From the NCBI GenBank assembly GCA_022843125.1, contig JALHOG010000005.1:1-64000 (forward strand): a DNA stretch of 64,000 bases, written 5' to 3'. Source of the stretch: Ilumatobacteraceae bacterium. Lineage in GTDB: Bacteria > Actinomycetota > Acidimicrobiia > Acidimicrobiales > Ilumatobacteraceae. The first letter of the stretch is position 1. The number at the start of each line of letters is the position of its first letter. A program made the translations under genes and the position numbers. Below, piece after piece: positions 37,694 through 46,300 of this stretch. A model generated the notes under the pieces. The model was not told the DNA's origin and searched no databases. It saw nothing but the letters and a program-made list of their open reading frames with translations.

Positions 37694-37746
37694 GCATGAC
37701 GGCGGGCTCGTGCATCCTGCGCTGGGGCGGTGGCCTCGATGTCTGA
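37694..37746 (+). repeat. Direct repeat, copy 2 (fabH remnant over the fabG start)
   Basis: Second copy of the fabH 3' end, 91 bp after copy 1 and in another frame relative to fabH. Its terminal GATGTCTGA overlaps the fabG start: the ATG at 37739-37741 lies within it. The 38 bp between the copies contain a small CGGGC-GAA-GCCCG hairpin. Confidence 0.93.
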
Positions 37747-38458
37747 CGCCGCACCGCGTGTGGTCCTGGTGACCGGTGGATCACGTGGGATCGGCCTCGC
37801 TGTGGCTCGCCGCTTCCAGGATCTCGGCGATCACGTGGCCGTCACGTACAACAGCTCGCCGCCGCCTGACGGCATCTTCGGGGTGCGGTGCGACGTCACC
37901 GACATGGCGCAGGTCGACGCTGCGTTCGCAGCGGTCGAGGCCGAGTTCGGGAGCGCGGTCGAGGTGCTCGTGTCGAACGCCGGGATCACGCGTGACGGTC
38001 TGCTGCTGCGGATGGGCGAGGACGATTTCACGAGCGTGATCGACGCGAACCTCACCGCGGCTTTCCGGGTCACGAAGCGTGCGGCGCAGGGCATGCTGCG
38101 TGCCCGGCGTGGGCGCGTGATCCTCGTGTCGTCGGTGGTCGGCCTGCTCGGAGCGGGTGGCCAGGCGAACTATGCGGCGTCGAAGGCCGGTCTCGTCGGG
38201 TTCGCCCGGTCGCTCGCCCGCGAGCTCGGGTCGCGCAGCATCACCGTCAACGTCGTCGCTCCTGGACCTGTGGAGACAGACATGACCGCCGCACTCGGCG
38301 ACAAGCGAATCGGCGAGATCATCAATGCGGTCCCGCTCGGTCGTATGGCGACCGCCGACGAGATCGCGGGCGTGATTGCGTTCCTCGCATCAGCCGACGC
38401 CGCCTATATCACCGGTGCCGTCATCCCCGTCGACGGCGGCCTGGGCATGGGTCACTGA
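37739..38458 (+). CDS. fabG: 3-oxoacyl-ACP reductase
   Basis: 239 residues, short-chain dehydrogenase. NADPH-binding TGGSRGIG near residues 12-19, NAG motif in SNAGITRDG, active-site Ser (VSSVVG) with Tyr-x3-Lys in NYAASKAG. IFGVRCDVTDMAQVD resembles mycobacterial MabA/FabG1. It reduces the ketoacyl-ACP made by FabH and FabF. The ATG at 37739 lies within the duplicated fabH end; a GTG nine bases earlier is in frame. No good ribosome site is seen upstream because that DNA is fabH remnant (the GGGGCGGTGG run might serve). Confidence 0.94.
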   Translation: MSDAAPRVVLVTGGSRGIGLAVARRFQDLGDHVAVTYNSSPPPDGIFGVRCDVTDMAQVDAAFAAVEAEFGSAVEVLVSNAGITRDGLLLRMGEDDFTSVIDANLTAAFRVTKRAAQGMLRARRGRVILVSSVVGLLGAGGQANYAASKAGLVGFARSLARELGSRSITVNVVAPGPVETDMTAALGDKRIGEIINAVPLGRMATADEIAGVIAFLASADAAYITGAVIPVDGGLGMGH

Positions 38459-38504
38459 CCTGGATTCACCTGGTACCCGCCAGTAACTCAATACACTGTC
38501 GTCC

Positions 38505-38526
38505 GGCCGCCCCGGTCCGGGCGGCC
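38505..38526 (+). terminator. GC-rich hairpin in the acpP leader
   Basis: GGCCGCCC (38505-38512) and GGGCGGCC (38519-38526) form a perfect 8-bp stem with a 6-nt loop, followed by TTCC. It lies 47 nt after the fabG stop and 23 nt before the acpP start. It may be a terminator or attenuator after fabG, or a stability element for the acpP message. An AT-rich pocket with TACACT (38492-38497) just before could be a -10 box for separate acpP transcription. Confidence 0.45.
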
Positions 38527-38549
38527 TTCCGCCAATCGAGGAGACTTTC

Positions 38550-38786
38550 GTGGATCAAGAATTGTTCGCCCGCTTCCGCAAGTGCGCCGTGGAGGTGCTC
38601 TCGGTCTCCGAAGACCAGGTCGTGCCCGACGCCAAGTTCGGCGATGATCTCGATGCCGACAGCCTCGATCTCGTCGAGCTCGTGATGGCGCTCGAGGAAG
38701 AGTTCGGCGTGGAGGTGCCCGAGGAAGAACTCGAGGGCATCGGGACCGTCGGCCAGGCGTACGACCTGGTCGCGGGCAAGCTCTGA
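38550..38786 (+). CDS. acpP: Acyl carrier protein
   Basis: 78 residues, acidic, four-helix ACP. Ser38 in [11 protein letters not shown] takes the 4'-phosphopantetheine arm. It carries the growing acyl chain between FabD, FabH, FabG, FabZ and FabF, all encoded nearby. GTG at 38550 is preceded by GAGGAG at good spacing. The stop overlaps the fabF start (TGATG), which couples their translation. Confidence 0.97.
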   Translation: MDQELFARFRKCAVEVLSVSEDQVVPDAKFGDDLDADSLDLVELVMALEEEFGVEVPEEELEGIGTVGQAYDLVAGKL

Positions 38787-39970
38787 TGCGCGGCGCGGGC
38801 CGCCGCGTCGCGATCACCGGTCTCGGCGTCGTCGCGCCGTGCGGCCTCGGTAAGGAGTCGTTCTGGTCTGGCCTGCTCGGGCCGGGCCTCGACGGCGCGG
38901 GTCGATCGACGACCATGGACGACTGGGATCCGTCGCCGTATTACGCCAGCCCGAAGGAGTCGCGCCGCGCCGACGGCGCCGAGCAGTTCGCGATCGCGGC
39001 TGCGATCGAGGCGATCGAACAAGCGGGCACGCTCACGGCGACCCCCGACCGGATCGGTACGATCTTCGGGACCGGCGTCGGCGGGATCCACACGCTCGAG
39101 GAACAGATCCAGGTGCGCCTCGAGAAGGGTGAGCGGCGTGTCTCACCGTTCCTGGTGCCGATGATGATGTCGAACGCGCCTGGTGCGGCGGTGTCGATGC
39201 GGTTCGGTCTCCAGGGTCCGAACGAGACGATCTGTACCGCGTGCGCCGCGGGCACCCATGCGATCACCTACGCGGCCCGGCTCATCTCGTGGGGGCTCGC
39301 TGACGCGGTGGTCACCGGCGGGACGGAACATGCGGGGACCCCAACCGCTCTGGCCGGGTTCGGGAACATGACGGCGCTGTCGACGAGCGGGACGAGCCGT
39401 CCGTTCGATGCCGATCGCGATGGTTTCGTGATGGGCGAGGGTGCGGCAGTGTTCGTGCTCGAGGAGTGGGAGCACGCGGTTGGCCGGGGAGCGACGATCC
39501 TTGGCGAGGTGTTGGGGGGTGCCAGCAATGCCGATGCCCATCACATCACTGCGCCGTCACCCGGCGGTGTGGGCGCCATTGCCTGTATGCGGCTCGCGCT
39601 CGCCGACGCCGGCCTCGACGCCAGCGCGATCGCGCAGATCAACGCGCACGGCACGAGCACACCGCTCAACGATGCAGCCGAGGCTGCGGCGATCACCGAG
39701 GTCTTCGGCCCTGGGTCGGTACCCGTGGTCTCGACCAAGGGTGTCACCGGGCATGCGCTCGGTGCGGCGGGGGCGCTCGAGGCGGCCGCTGTCGTGCTGT
39801 CGATCCACCACCGTCTGATCCCGCCGACAGCCAACACGAAGGTGCTCGGCGACGACATGAAGATCGATCTCGTCATGGGCGAGCCTCGTCCGTGGGAACC
39901 GGGCCCGACGTTGTCGAACAACTTCGGCTTCGGCGGCCACAACGGCAGCATCATCATCGGCCCCGCCTGA
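38786..39970 (+). CDS. fabF: Beta-ketoacyl-ACP synthase II
   Basis: 394 residues. Elongating condensing enzyme with catalytic Cys153 (TACAAGTHA), His288 (NAHGTSTPLND) and His323 (KGVTGHALGAAG). It lengthens acyl-ACP by two carbons using malonyl-ACP. The protein is complete, slightly shorter than the usual 410. ATG overlaps the acpP stop. It converges with fabZ across 52 bp that hold a hairpin terminator. Confidence 0.96.
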   Translation: MRGAGRRVAITGLGVVAPCGLGKESFWSGLLGPGLDGAGRSTTMDDWDPSPYYASPKESRRADGAEQFAIAAAIEAIEQAGTLTATPDRIGTIFGTGVGGIHTLEEQIQVRLEKGERRVSPFLVPMMMSNAPGAAVSMRFGLQGPNETICTACAAGTHAITYAARLISWGLADAVVTGGTEHAGTPTALAGFGNMTALSTSGTSRPFDADRDGFVMGEGAAVFVLEEWEHAVGRGATILGEVLGGASNADAHHITAPSPGGVGAIACMRLALADAGLDASAIAQINAHGTSTPLNDAAEAAAITEVFGPGSVPVVSTKGVTGHALGAAGALEAAAVVLSIHHRLIPPTANTKVLGDDMKIDLVMGEPRPWEPGPTLSNNFGFGGHNGSIIIGPA

Positions 39971-39982
39971 CCTCGCTCTCGT

Positions 39983-40024
39983 TGAACTCGTGAGCGTCGT
40001 GGCATCCACGACGTGAACGGGTTC
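39983..40024. terminator. Bidirectional terminator between fabF and fabZ
   Basis: CGTCGTGG (39995-40002) and CCACGACG (40006-40013) form a perfect 8-bp stem with a CAT loop. An outer TGAAC/GTTCA pair (39983-39987 and 40020-40024) can close the base. It sits between convergent stops, the outer arm overlapping the fabZ stop. Confidence 0.6.
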
Positions 40025-40439
40025 AGCCGCTGACGACGACGAACATGAGGTCGCATTCGGTCGCGACCTTGCCGCCGATGAGTGCACGCCCTGAGCCCTT
40101 GCCACCTTTCGACGACAGCTGACTCATCTCGCACTCGATGATCAGCTCGTCGCCGGGGCCGACCTGGCGACGGAACCTGGCGCCGTCGAGGCCACCGAAG
40201 AGCGGCAGGCGACCAGCGAACCGTTCGTCGGCGAGCACTGCACACGCTCCGACCTGGGCGATGGCCTCACACATGAGCACACCGGGGAGCGTGGGCCGGC
40301 CTGGGAAGTGACCGGGGAAGAACCACTCCTCCCCGGTGAGCCGCCAGATGCCCCGCGCCGATTGTCCTGGCACGACCTCGAGGAGTTCGTCGACGAACAG
40401 GAACGGCGGGCGGTGGGGCAACAGTTCGTCGGGACGCAC
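40023..40439 (-). CDS. fabZ: 3-hydroxyacyl-ACP dehydratase, FabZ type
   Basis: 138 residues, hot-dog fold. The active site is His44 in FFPGHFPGRPTLPGVLMCEAI with Glu58. It removes water from 3-hydroxyacyl-ACP. The N-terminal LLPHRPPFLFVD matches FabZ rather than FabA. GTG at 40437-40439. It is on the strand opposite the other fab genes but next to them, so the set is functionally together, transcribed apart. Confidence 0.93.
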   Translation of the reverse strand: MRPDELLPHRPPFLFVDELLEVVPGQSARGIWRLTGEEWFFPGHFPGRPTLPGVLMCEAIAQVGACAVLADERFAGRLPLFGGLDGARFRRQVGPGDELIIECEMSQLSSKGGKGSGRALIGGKVATECDLMFVVVSG

Positions 40440-40497
40440 GCTGCGACTGTACGTCGCCGGCGATCCGTCGATACGTGCTCAGGCGATCGTGCGTGTG

Positions 40498-40776
40498 TCA
40501 GAACCGGCGGCGGCGGCGGGCGTGGGCGTGCCAGTGTTCCGGGATCGTGCGCAGCACCTCGTCGATCCAGTAGTCCGGCGGACCGTGCTCGTCTGCGACT
40601 TCACGCAAGCGGTCGAGCATCGTCGTGCGCACATCGTCGGGCGGGTGTGGCGAGTGGTGCCGCCAGACGACCATCGGCACGCTGCACGACTCGCACTCGG
40701 CGACCCAGCACACGTCGTCCTCGAACCACCACGGCGTCAGGGGTGCCGCTTCGCACAGCTCGCAGGTGGCGGTCAC
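40498..40776 (-). CDS. Small Cys-rich (zinc-ribbon-like) protein coupled to trpA
   Basis: 92 residues. CELC (5-8) and CESC about 20 residues later form two CxxC knuckles with a further Cys between (DDVCWVAECESC), consistent with metal binding. The tail is rich in His and Arg (PEHWHAHARRRRRF). The GTG start overlaps the trpA stop (GTGA), so it is probably translated with trpA. I do not recognise a function; WVAECESCSVPMVVWRHH suggests a conserved family. Confidence 0.65.
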   Translation of the reverse strand: MTATCELCEAAPLTPWWFEDDVCWVAECESCSVPMVVWRHHSPHPPDDVRTTMLDRLREVADEHGPPDYWIDEVLRTIPEHWHAHARRRRRF

Positions 40777-41543
40777 GAGTCGATGGCGCGACGGACCTCG
40801 GCGACGTAGTCACCGACCGCATCGGGACCGGACTCCACGAGGCGACGCACCACCGAGGCGCCCTGGATGACACCGTCGGCCACACGACTCACCTCATAGG
40901 CCTGCTGCGCGTTCGAGACGCCGACCCCCACCAGGACCGGCACGTCGGTGATCGCTTTCAGCCTTGCCGCGAGCGCTGTCGCCGACGCAGCGAGTGAATC
41001 GCGCTCACCCGTCACGCCGAGCAGCCCGACCGAATACAGAAAGCCTCGGGCGCGAGCGGCGATGCGTGGCAGGCGCTCGTCAGGCGCCGTGGGCGCAGCC
41101 AGCATGACGGTCTCGATGCCCTCGTGATCGGCGGCACGCGTCCACGGTTCCGACTCCTCGAGCGGGAGGTCGGGCAGGATGCAGCCGGAAATCCCCGCTT
41201 CGACCATCCGGTGAGCGAACCGGCGGTGGCCGTCGTGGTGCACCAGGTTGTAGTACGTCATGACGACGAGCGGGATCTCGACGTCGAGTCCGGGTACGGC
41301 TTCGAGCACGCTCTGCGGCGTGGTGCCCGACTCGAGGGCCGCCTGCGACGCCTGTTGGATGACCGGTCCGTCCATCACCGGGTCGGAGAACGGGATGCCG
41401 ATCTCGATCGCGTCGGCGCCGTTCGCGGCCGCCGCGCGGATTGCGTCTTCCCAGCCCGGATAGCCGCCGGTGATGTACGGCACCAGCGCCTTGCGTCCCG
41501 CGCTGCGGATCTCGCGGAGGTGCGCTTCGAGGCGGCCGGTCAC
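40773..41543 (-). CDS. trpA: Tryptophan synthase alpha subunit
   Basis: 256 residues, TIM barrel. Catalytic Glu47 ([11 protein letters not shown]) and Asp58 (DGP) are present. It splits indole-3-glycerol phosphate to indole and passes it through the tunnel to TrpB. GTG start overlaps the trpB stop (GTGA), giving coupled synthesis of the two subunits; the stop in turn overlaps the next start. Confidence 0.97.
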   Translation of the reverse strand: MTGRLEAHLREIRSAGRKALVPYITGGYPGWEDAIRAAAANGADAIEIGIPFSDPVMDGPVIQQASQAALESGTTPQSVLEAVPGLDVEIPLVVMTYYNLVHHDGHRRFAHRMVEAGISGCILPDLPLEESEPWTRAADHEGIETVMLAAPTAPDERLPRIAARARGFLYSVGLLGVTGERDSLAASATALAARLKAITDVPVLVGVGVSNAQQAYEVSRVADGVIQGASVVRRLVESGPDAVGDYVAEVRRAIDS

Positions 41544-42751
41544 GCGAGTTCGCCCCGGGCCGTGAGTACGTCCATCATCTGCGAGACGTCCTTGTCGCCG
41601 CGACCGGAGAGGTTGAGCACCACCGTTTGGCCGCGCATGGTGTGTGCCTCGCGCACCAGCCACGCGATCGCGTGGGCTGGCTCCAGCGCGGGGATGATCC
41701 CCTCGATGCGCGACAGCAGCTTGAACGCCTCGATCACCTCGTCGTCGGTCACGTTGGGGTACTCGGCGCGGCCGATCGACGAAAGATAGGAGTGCTCGGG
41801 CCCGACGCCCGGGTAGTCGAGGCCGGCGGAGATCGACTTCGCCTCCTCCACCTGTCCGTACTCGTCCTGCATGAGGTAGCTGCGCATCCCGTGCACGACG
41901 CCGGGTACCCCGCGGGCGACAGCGGCTCCGCCTGCGGGCTCGACCCCGACCAGACGCGCCCTGGTGTCGACGAACCCGGAGAAGATCCCGATCGCATTGG
42001 AGCCGCCACCGACACACGCCACGACGACATCGGGGTCGTCACCGGTGAGCGCGCGGCACTGCTCGCGGGCCTCGTCACCGATCACCCGGTGGAACTGGCG
42101 GACCATCCACGGGTACGGGTGCGGACCCATGACCGACCCGAGGCAGTAGTGGGTGTTGCCGACCGTGGCGACCCAGTCGCGCATGGCCTCGTTGACCGCG
42201 TCCTTGAGGGTGCGCGACCCGCTCTGGACGGCCTCGACCTCGGCCCCGAGGAGCCGCATCCGGAACACGTTGAGCGCCTGGCGCTCGACGTCGACCTCGC
42301 CCATGTACACCTTGCACTCGAGGCCCATCAACGCAGCGGCCGTCGCCGACGCCACACCATGCTGGCCGGCGCCGGTCTCGGCGACCAGCCGGGTCTTGCC
42401 CATCCGCTTGGCGAGCATTGCCTGGCCGAGCACGTTGTTGATCTTGTGCGAACCGGTGTGGTTGAGATCCTCGCGCTTCATCAGCACCCGCAGCCCGAGG
42501 TGCTCGCCGAGCCGGAAGCACTCGGTGAGGAGCGACGGTCGGCCGGCGTAGTCACGCAGGATCGTCGCGAACTCCTCGCGGAACGACGGGTCGGTCCATG
42601 CGTCCCGAAAGCCTGCGTCGAGCTCCTGGCAGGCGGGAATGAGCGTCTCGGGCACGAACCGGCCACCGAACTCGCCGAAGCGCCCGGTGAGGTCGGGCTC
42701 GGTCATGATCGACTCGGCGTCGAACTTCGGTGGTAGGGCGGTGTCGGTCAT
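41540..42751 (-). CDS. trpB: Tryptophan synthase beta subunit
   Basis: 403 residues, PLP enzyme joining indole and serine. PLP lysine is Lys103 in HTGSHKINN; the phosphate-binding loop is GGGSNAIG, and the COMM-region and [11 protein letters not shown]-terminal block are typical. ATG at 42749-42751 has GAAGGA upstream. It follows trpF by 13 nt. Confidence 0.97.
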   Translation of the reverse strand: MTDTALPPKFDAESIMTEPDLTGRFGEFGGRFVPETLIPACQELDAGFRDAWTDPSFREEFATILRDYAGRPSLLTECFRLGEHLGLRVLMKREDLNHTGSHKINNVLGQAMLAKRMGKTRLVAETGAGQHGVASATAAALMGLECKVYMGEVDVERQALNVFRMRLLGAEVEAVQSGSRTLKDAVNEAMRDWVATVGNTHYCLGSVMGPHPYPWMVRQFHRVIGDEAREQCRALTGDDPDVVVACVGGGSNAIGIFSGFVDTRARLVGVEPAGGAAVARGVPGVVHGMRSYLMQDEYGQVEEAKSISAGLDYPGVGPEHSYLSSIGRAEYPNVTDDEVIEAFKLLSRIEGIIPALEPAHAIAWLVREAHTMRGQTVVLNLSGRGDKDVSQMMDVLTARGELA

Positions 42752-42764
42752 GGGAGGGAGTCCT

Positions 42765-43418
42765 TCACTCGTCGGCCCAGTCGTACGGGATGTCATCAGG
42801 GCCGAGGTAGGGGGTGGGGGCGGCGGCGCGCGCGTTGGCGATGAATCGTCGCACCTTCGTCGGATCCTTGCGTCCCGGAGCTACCTCGACGCCCGAAGAC
42901 ACATCGACGCCCCAGGGTTCGACCGCTTCGATGGCGTCGGCGACGTTGTCGGGATCGAGACCACCGGCGAGGATCAACCGCACGCTGTCGGGGGCCTCGG
43001 ATGCGAGCCGCCAGTCGAACACCTTGCCCGAACCAGGGTTGGGGGCGTCGACGAGCACGAGATCGGTGGAGTAACGATCGGCCCTCGGCAGGTCGGTCGA
43101 CGTGGCGCTGAACGCCTTGATGACCCACCGGATGCTCTTCGCGACCTCGGCCGCCTGCTCGGGCGTCTCGCGGCCGTGGAGCTGCACCGCCTTGACGCCG
43201 GCCCGGTTGGCGACGTCGATCACGCGCGGCGGCAACTCGTCCCGGAAGACGCCGACCGTCAGGATCTCGGGTGGCAGCCGGCGGGTGATGTCGTACACCT
43301 TCTGCGGCGCGATCTGGCGCGGCGACGGTGCGAAGACGAACCCCACGGCATCGGCGCCCATCGCGACAGCGAACAGGGCGTCGTCCTCATTGGTGATCCC
43401 GCAGATCTTCACGAACAT
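42765..43418 (-). CDS. trpF: Phosphoribosylanthranilate isomerase
   Basis: 217 residues, TIM barrel. FVKICGIT at the start contains the catalytic Cys6; the catalytic Asp region reads [14 protein letters not shown], and LAGGLDP is the phosphate-binding loop. It turns PRA to CdRP, the substrate of TrpC. ATG at 43416-43418. A perfect 74-bp palindrome lies between the upstream trpC stop and this start, which would fold in the mRNA. Confidence 0.95.
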   Translation of the reverse strand: MFVKICGITNEDDALFAVAMGADAVGFVFAPSPRQIAPQKVYDITRRLPPEILTVGVFRDELPPRVIDVANRAGVKAVQLHGRETPEQAAEVAKSIRWVIKAFSATSTDLPRADRYSTDLVLVDAPNPGSGKVFDWRLASEAPDSVRLILAGGLDPDNVADAIEAVEPWGVDVSSGVEVAPGRKDPTKVRRFIANARAAAPTPYLGPDDIPYDWADE

Positions 43419-43440
43419 GCAGCGAGCACAGTACTGCGCA

Positions 43441-43514
43441 CGTGACGGATTGGGTCAGACCGATTCCGTCACGGCTCGAGCCGTGACGGAATCGGTCTGA
43501 CCCAATCCGTCACG
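43441..43514. repeat. 74-bp perfect palindrome, copy 2 of the dispersed element
   Basis: Positions 43441-43477 and 43478-43514 are exact reverse complements, 37 of 37 pairs, centred on CTCGAG without spacer. It is the same element as at 30932-31003: both share GTGACGGATTGGGTCAGACC, TCCGTCAC and the CTCGAG centre. Where they differ (CAAC versus CGAT, and AACTC versus GGCTC) the pairing is kept in this copy. The trpC stop codon (43510-43512) is inside the right arm, and trpF starts 23 nt beyond the left arm. It would make an extremely stable hairpin in the trpC-trpF message. Confidence 0.95.
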
Positions 43515-44292
43515 GGACCCGGAGGGAGCGGAGGGCTGCGGCGGGGTCGGCGGCGGTGACCAGGGTTTCACCGACGAGCACTGCGTGATAGCCGGCGGCG
43601 CGGAGCGACGCCGCGTCGTCGGGGCCTCGCACACCGGACTCGGCGACCTTGACGACACCGTCGGGGATCACACCTGCCATGCGGACCGCACGTTCGTGGT
43701 CGACCTGGAAGGTCACGAGGTCACGCTGGTTGACGCCGATCAACGTGGCGTCGGCGGCGAGCGCTGCGTCGAGCTCGTGCTCGTCGTGGATCTCGACGAG
43801 GACGTCGAGGCCCAACTCGACCGCGAGCGCATGGAAGTCGCCGAGCTTGCACGGCTCGAGCGCGGCGGCGATCAGCAGCACGCAGTCGGCACCCATCAGA
43901 CGGGCGTCGACGACGTCGAACGGTGACACCGTGAAGTCCTTGCGGATCACGGGCAGCGAGCACGCGCCACGAGCCGCTTGCAGGTCGGCGACCGACCCGC
44001 CGAAGAACTCGACGTCGGTGAGCACCGAGAGGCACGATGCGCCGCCCGACTCGTACGTCTGCGCCATCACCGCGGGGTCGAGCCCAGCGTTGAGGTCGCC
44101 CTTCGACGGCGAACGGCGCTTGATCTCGCTGATCACCGCGAGCCGTTCGGCACCGTCAGCCGCCAGCGCCGTGCGGAACCCGCGCGTCGGGGGGAGCGAT
44201 CGGGCCTCGTCGATCAGCGCGTCAAGCGAGCGCGACTCCCCCGCCGCGACCTCGCGGTGGCGGTCGAGGATCCGGTCGAGGTAGGTGGCCAT
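43510..44292 (-). CDS. trpC: Indole-3-glycerol phosphate synthase
   Basis: 260 residues, TIM barrel. EIKRRSPSKGDL, SVLTDVEFFGG, RKDFTVS and the GVNQRDL and AESGV motifs are all intact, with the catalytic Lys/Glu residues in these blocks. It closes the indole ring. ATG at 44290-44292 follows the glyS stop by 5 nt, so it is in one transcript with glyS. Its last codon and stop lie at the edge of the palindromic element. Confidence 0.96.
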   Translation of the reverse strand: MATYLDRILDRHREVAAGESRSLDALIDEARSLPPTRGFRTALAADGAERLAVISEIKRRSPSKGDLNAGLDPAVMAQTYESGGASCLSVLTDVEFFGGSVADLQAARGACSLPVIRKDFTVSPFDVVDARLMGADCVLLIAAALEPCKLGDFHALAVELGLDVLVEIHDEHELDAALAADATLIGVNQRDLVTFQVDHERAVRMAGVIPDGVVKVAESGVRGPDDAASLRAAGYHAVLVGETLVTAADPAAALRSLRVP

Positions 44293-44297
44293 CGGTG

Positions 44298-45608
44298 TCA
44301 GAACCCGAGCTTGGTGGCGATGGTCGATGGCAGCTCTGCGATCGAGACGCGCACCTGCTCGGTGGTGTCGCGGTCGCGGATGGTGACCGCTGCGTCCTCG
44401 AGCGAGTCGAAGTCGACGGTGACGCACAGCGGCGTGCCGATCTCGTCCTGACGGCGGTAGCGCTTGCCGATCGACTGGGTGTCGTCGTAGTCGACCATGT
44501 ACCGGTCGGACAGCGTGGCGAACACGTCGCGGGCGAGCGGCGTCAGCGTGTCCTTCTTGCTGAGCGGGAGCACGGCCACCTTGTACGGCGCGAGGCGAGG
44601 ATGGAGCCGGAGCAGGGTGCGGGCCTCGCCGCCGACCTCGTCCTCGGTGTAGGCGGCGAGCAGGAACGCCGCCATCGCACGGTTCACACCGGCGGCCGGC
44701 TCGATCACGTAGGGCACGTACCGCTCGTTGCTCGCCTGGTCGAAGAAGTCGAGCTTCTGACCGGAGTGCTCGGCGTGCTGGGACAGGTCGTAGTCGGTCC
44801 GCTGGGCGATGCCCTCGAGCTCGCCCCAACCCCAGGGGTACATGAACTCGACGTCGGCGGTGCCGGCCGAGTAGTGGCTGAGCTCGTCGGCGTCGTGGGC
44901 GCGGAGGCGCAGCATGTCGGCGGGGATGCCGAGGTCGACATACCAGTTGAACCGGGCGTTGCACCAGTACTCGTACCACTGGGCCGACTCGGCCGGCGGC
45001 ACGAAGAACTCGCACTCCATCTGCTCGAACTCGCGGGTGCGGAAGATGAAGTTGCCGGGTGTGATCTCGTTGCGGAAGCTCTTGCCGACCTGGGCGATGC
45101 CGAACGGTGGCTTCTTGCGGCTCGTCTGGAGCACGTTGAGGAAGTTGACGAACATGCCCTGCGCCGTCTCGGGGCGCATGTACACCTCGGCGCCCGAGCC
45201 CTCGACCGGGCCGGCAAAGGTCTTGAACATGAGGTTGAAGGCGCGCGCCTCGGTGAACGCGCCGACGGCGCCACAGTTCGGGCACACGTTGGGATCGTCG
45301 AGATGGTCCTCGCGGTGCCGTGTCTTGCACTTCGTGCAGTCGACCAGCGGGTCGCTGAAGTTCGCGAGATGGCCACTCGCCTCGAACACAGCGGGCGGCG
45401 CGAGGATCGCAGCGTCGATCAGGACGACGTCGTCGCGCTGCTGGACCATCGTGCGGATCCAGGCCTCGCGCACGTTGCGCAGCATCAGCGAGCCGAGCGG
45501 CCCGTAGTCGTAGCTCGAACGGAACCCGCCGTAGATCTCGGCCGAGGGGTAGACGAAACCCCTCCGTTTGCACAGGTTGACGATCTGGTCGAGCTCGGTG
45601 GCGGGCAT
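44298..45608 (-). CDS. glyS: Glycyl-tRNA synthetase, alpha-2 (single-chain) type
   Basis: 436 residues, class II synthetase of the dimeric type. Motif 2 is seen in FRNEITPGNFIFRTREFEQ, motif 3 in GVNRAMAAFLLAAY. A zinc-type insertion (CTKCKTRH...CPNCG) is present. C-terminal anticodon-binding domain from about 335. Start ATG at 45606-45608. Leading a trpC-F-B-A run is unusual; no T-box-like leader is apparent in the 59 bp upstream. Confidence 0.96.
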   Translation of the reverse strand: MPATELDQIVNLCKRRGFVYPSAEIYGGFRSSYDYGPLGSLMLRNVREAWIRTMVQQRDDVVLIDAAILAPPAVFEASGHLANFSDPLVDCTKCKTRHREDHLDDPNVCPNCGAVGAFTEARAFNLMFKTFAGPVEGSGAEVYMRPETAQGMFVNFLNVLQTSRKKPPFGIAQVGKSFRNEITPGNFIFRTREFEQMECEFFVPPAESAQWYEYWCNARFNWYVDLGIPADMLRLRAHDADELSHYSAGTADVEFMYPWGWGELEGIAQRTDYDLSQHAEHSGQKLDFFDQASNERYVPYVIEPAAGVNRAMAAFLLAAYTEDEVGGEARTLLRLHPRLAPYKVAVLPLSKKDTLTPLARDVFATLSDRYMVDYDDTQSIGKRYRRQDEIGTPLCVTVDFDSLEDAAVTIRDRDTTEQVRVSIAELPSTIATKLGF

Positions 45609-45667
45609 AGGGCGCCAAGGCTACGGGTGAACCCGTCGCGACGCGAGCCCGTTTCGCCGACCGAGGG

Positions 45668-46237
45668 TCAGGTCTTGATGACCGGCGTCCAGAACATGAA
45701 CGCGTTGACCAACAAGGTCTTGACGTCGTGCGGCTGAGGGCGACCCTTCACCACGACCGTCGTCATGATCTTGTCCCCGATCGTCTGGCGCTTCGCGTCC
45801 CAGAGGGGGAAGAGCCAACCGATGTAGCAGATCAGGCTGTCGACGATGTGCGCCAGCTGCCGGACGAACACCGTCATGCCGGAGCCGAGCGGCGCACCGG
45901 TGGTCTCGCTGATCAGGAACTGACCGGCGGCCCGATCGCCGACGTCGTAGCCGAGGTGTCCGCGCTGGATGAACATCCGGATCGTGGCGGCGACACCGAA
46001 GACGATGAGCACCACCCAGGCGAGGATGCCGAGCACGTCGCTGATCGCCGCGAGGATGAGCACGACGATCCATGCCGGCAGGAAGATGAACGAGCGCACG
46101 AGGACGCCGATCACGCGACTCCCCCACGATGCGTACTCGCCGACTGCGCCGGGCGAAACCGGACCGCCTTGCGGCGGCATGCCCGGCGGCATCGACGAGG
46201 GAGGAGGCGGAGGTGGTGGAGGCGGCGTCATGCTCAC
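45668..46237 (-). CDS. RDD-like membrane protein with polyproline head
   Basis: 189 residues. VSMTPPPPPPPPP, then MPPGMPPQGG, then three to four hydrophobic helices in a shortened RDD-type domain. DSLICYIGWLFPLWDAKRQTIGDKI matches the end of RDD domains (the T.GDK motif). The N-terminal R..D of the family is weak. It shares its head and general layout with the RDD protein at 34792-35370, suggesting duplication. GTG at 46235-46237 mirrors the MSM start of that paralogue; ATG at 46231 is the alternative. Confidence 0.75.
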   Translation of the reverse strand: MSMTPPPPPPPPPSSMPPGMPPQGGPVSPGAVGEYASWGSRVIGVLVRSFIFLPAWIVVLILAAISDVLGILAWVVLIVFGVAATIRMFIQRGHLGYDVGDRAAGQFLISETTGAPLGSGMTVFVRQLAHIVDSLICYIGWLFPLWDAKRQTIGDKIMTTVVVKGRPQPHDVKTLLVNAFMFWTPVIKT

Positions 46238-46300
46238 GAGCGAGACGCTAGTGCGATCGTGCACTCCGGACGGGTGATATCCCGACCGCTCCGGATCGTG

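Noticed and set aside
38459-38549. FapR- or FasR-type operator before acpP
   Set aside because: I saw only a GC hairpin and a weak -10-like word, no convincing regulator palindrome.
45609-45667. T-box or Trp attenuator leader ahead of glyS-trp
   Set aside because: The 59-bp gap is too short and shows no specifier or T-box sequence; only a weak ACGGG/CCCGT stem.
44295-45737. 480-codon plus-strand frame over glyS
   Set aside because: Antisense to glyS; its product has no recognisable domain.
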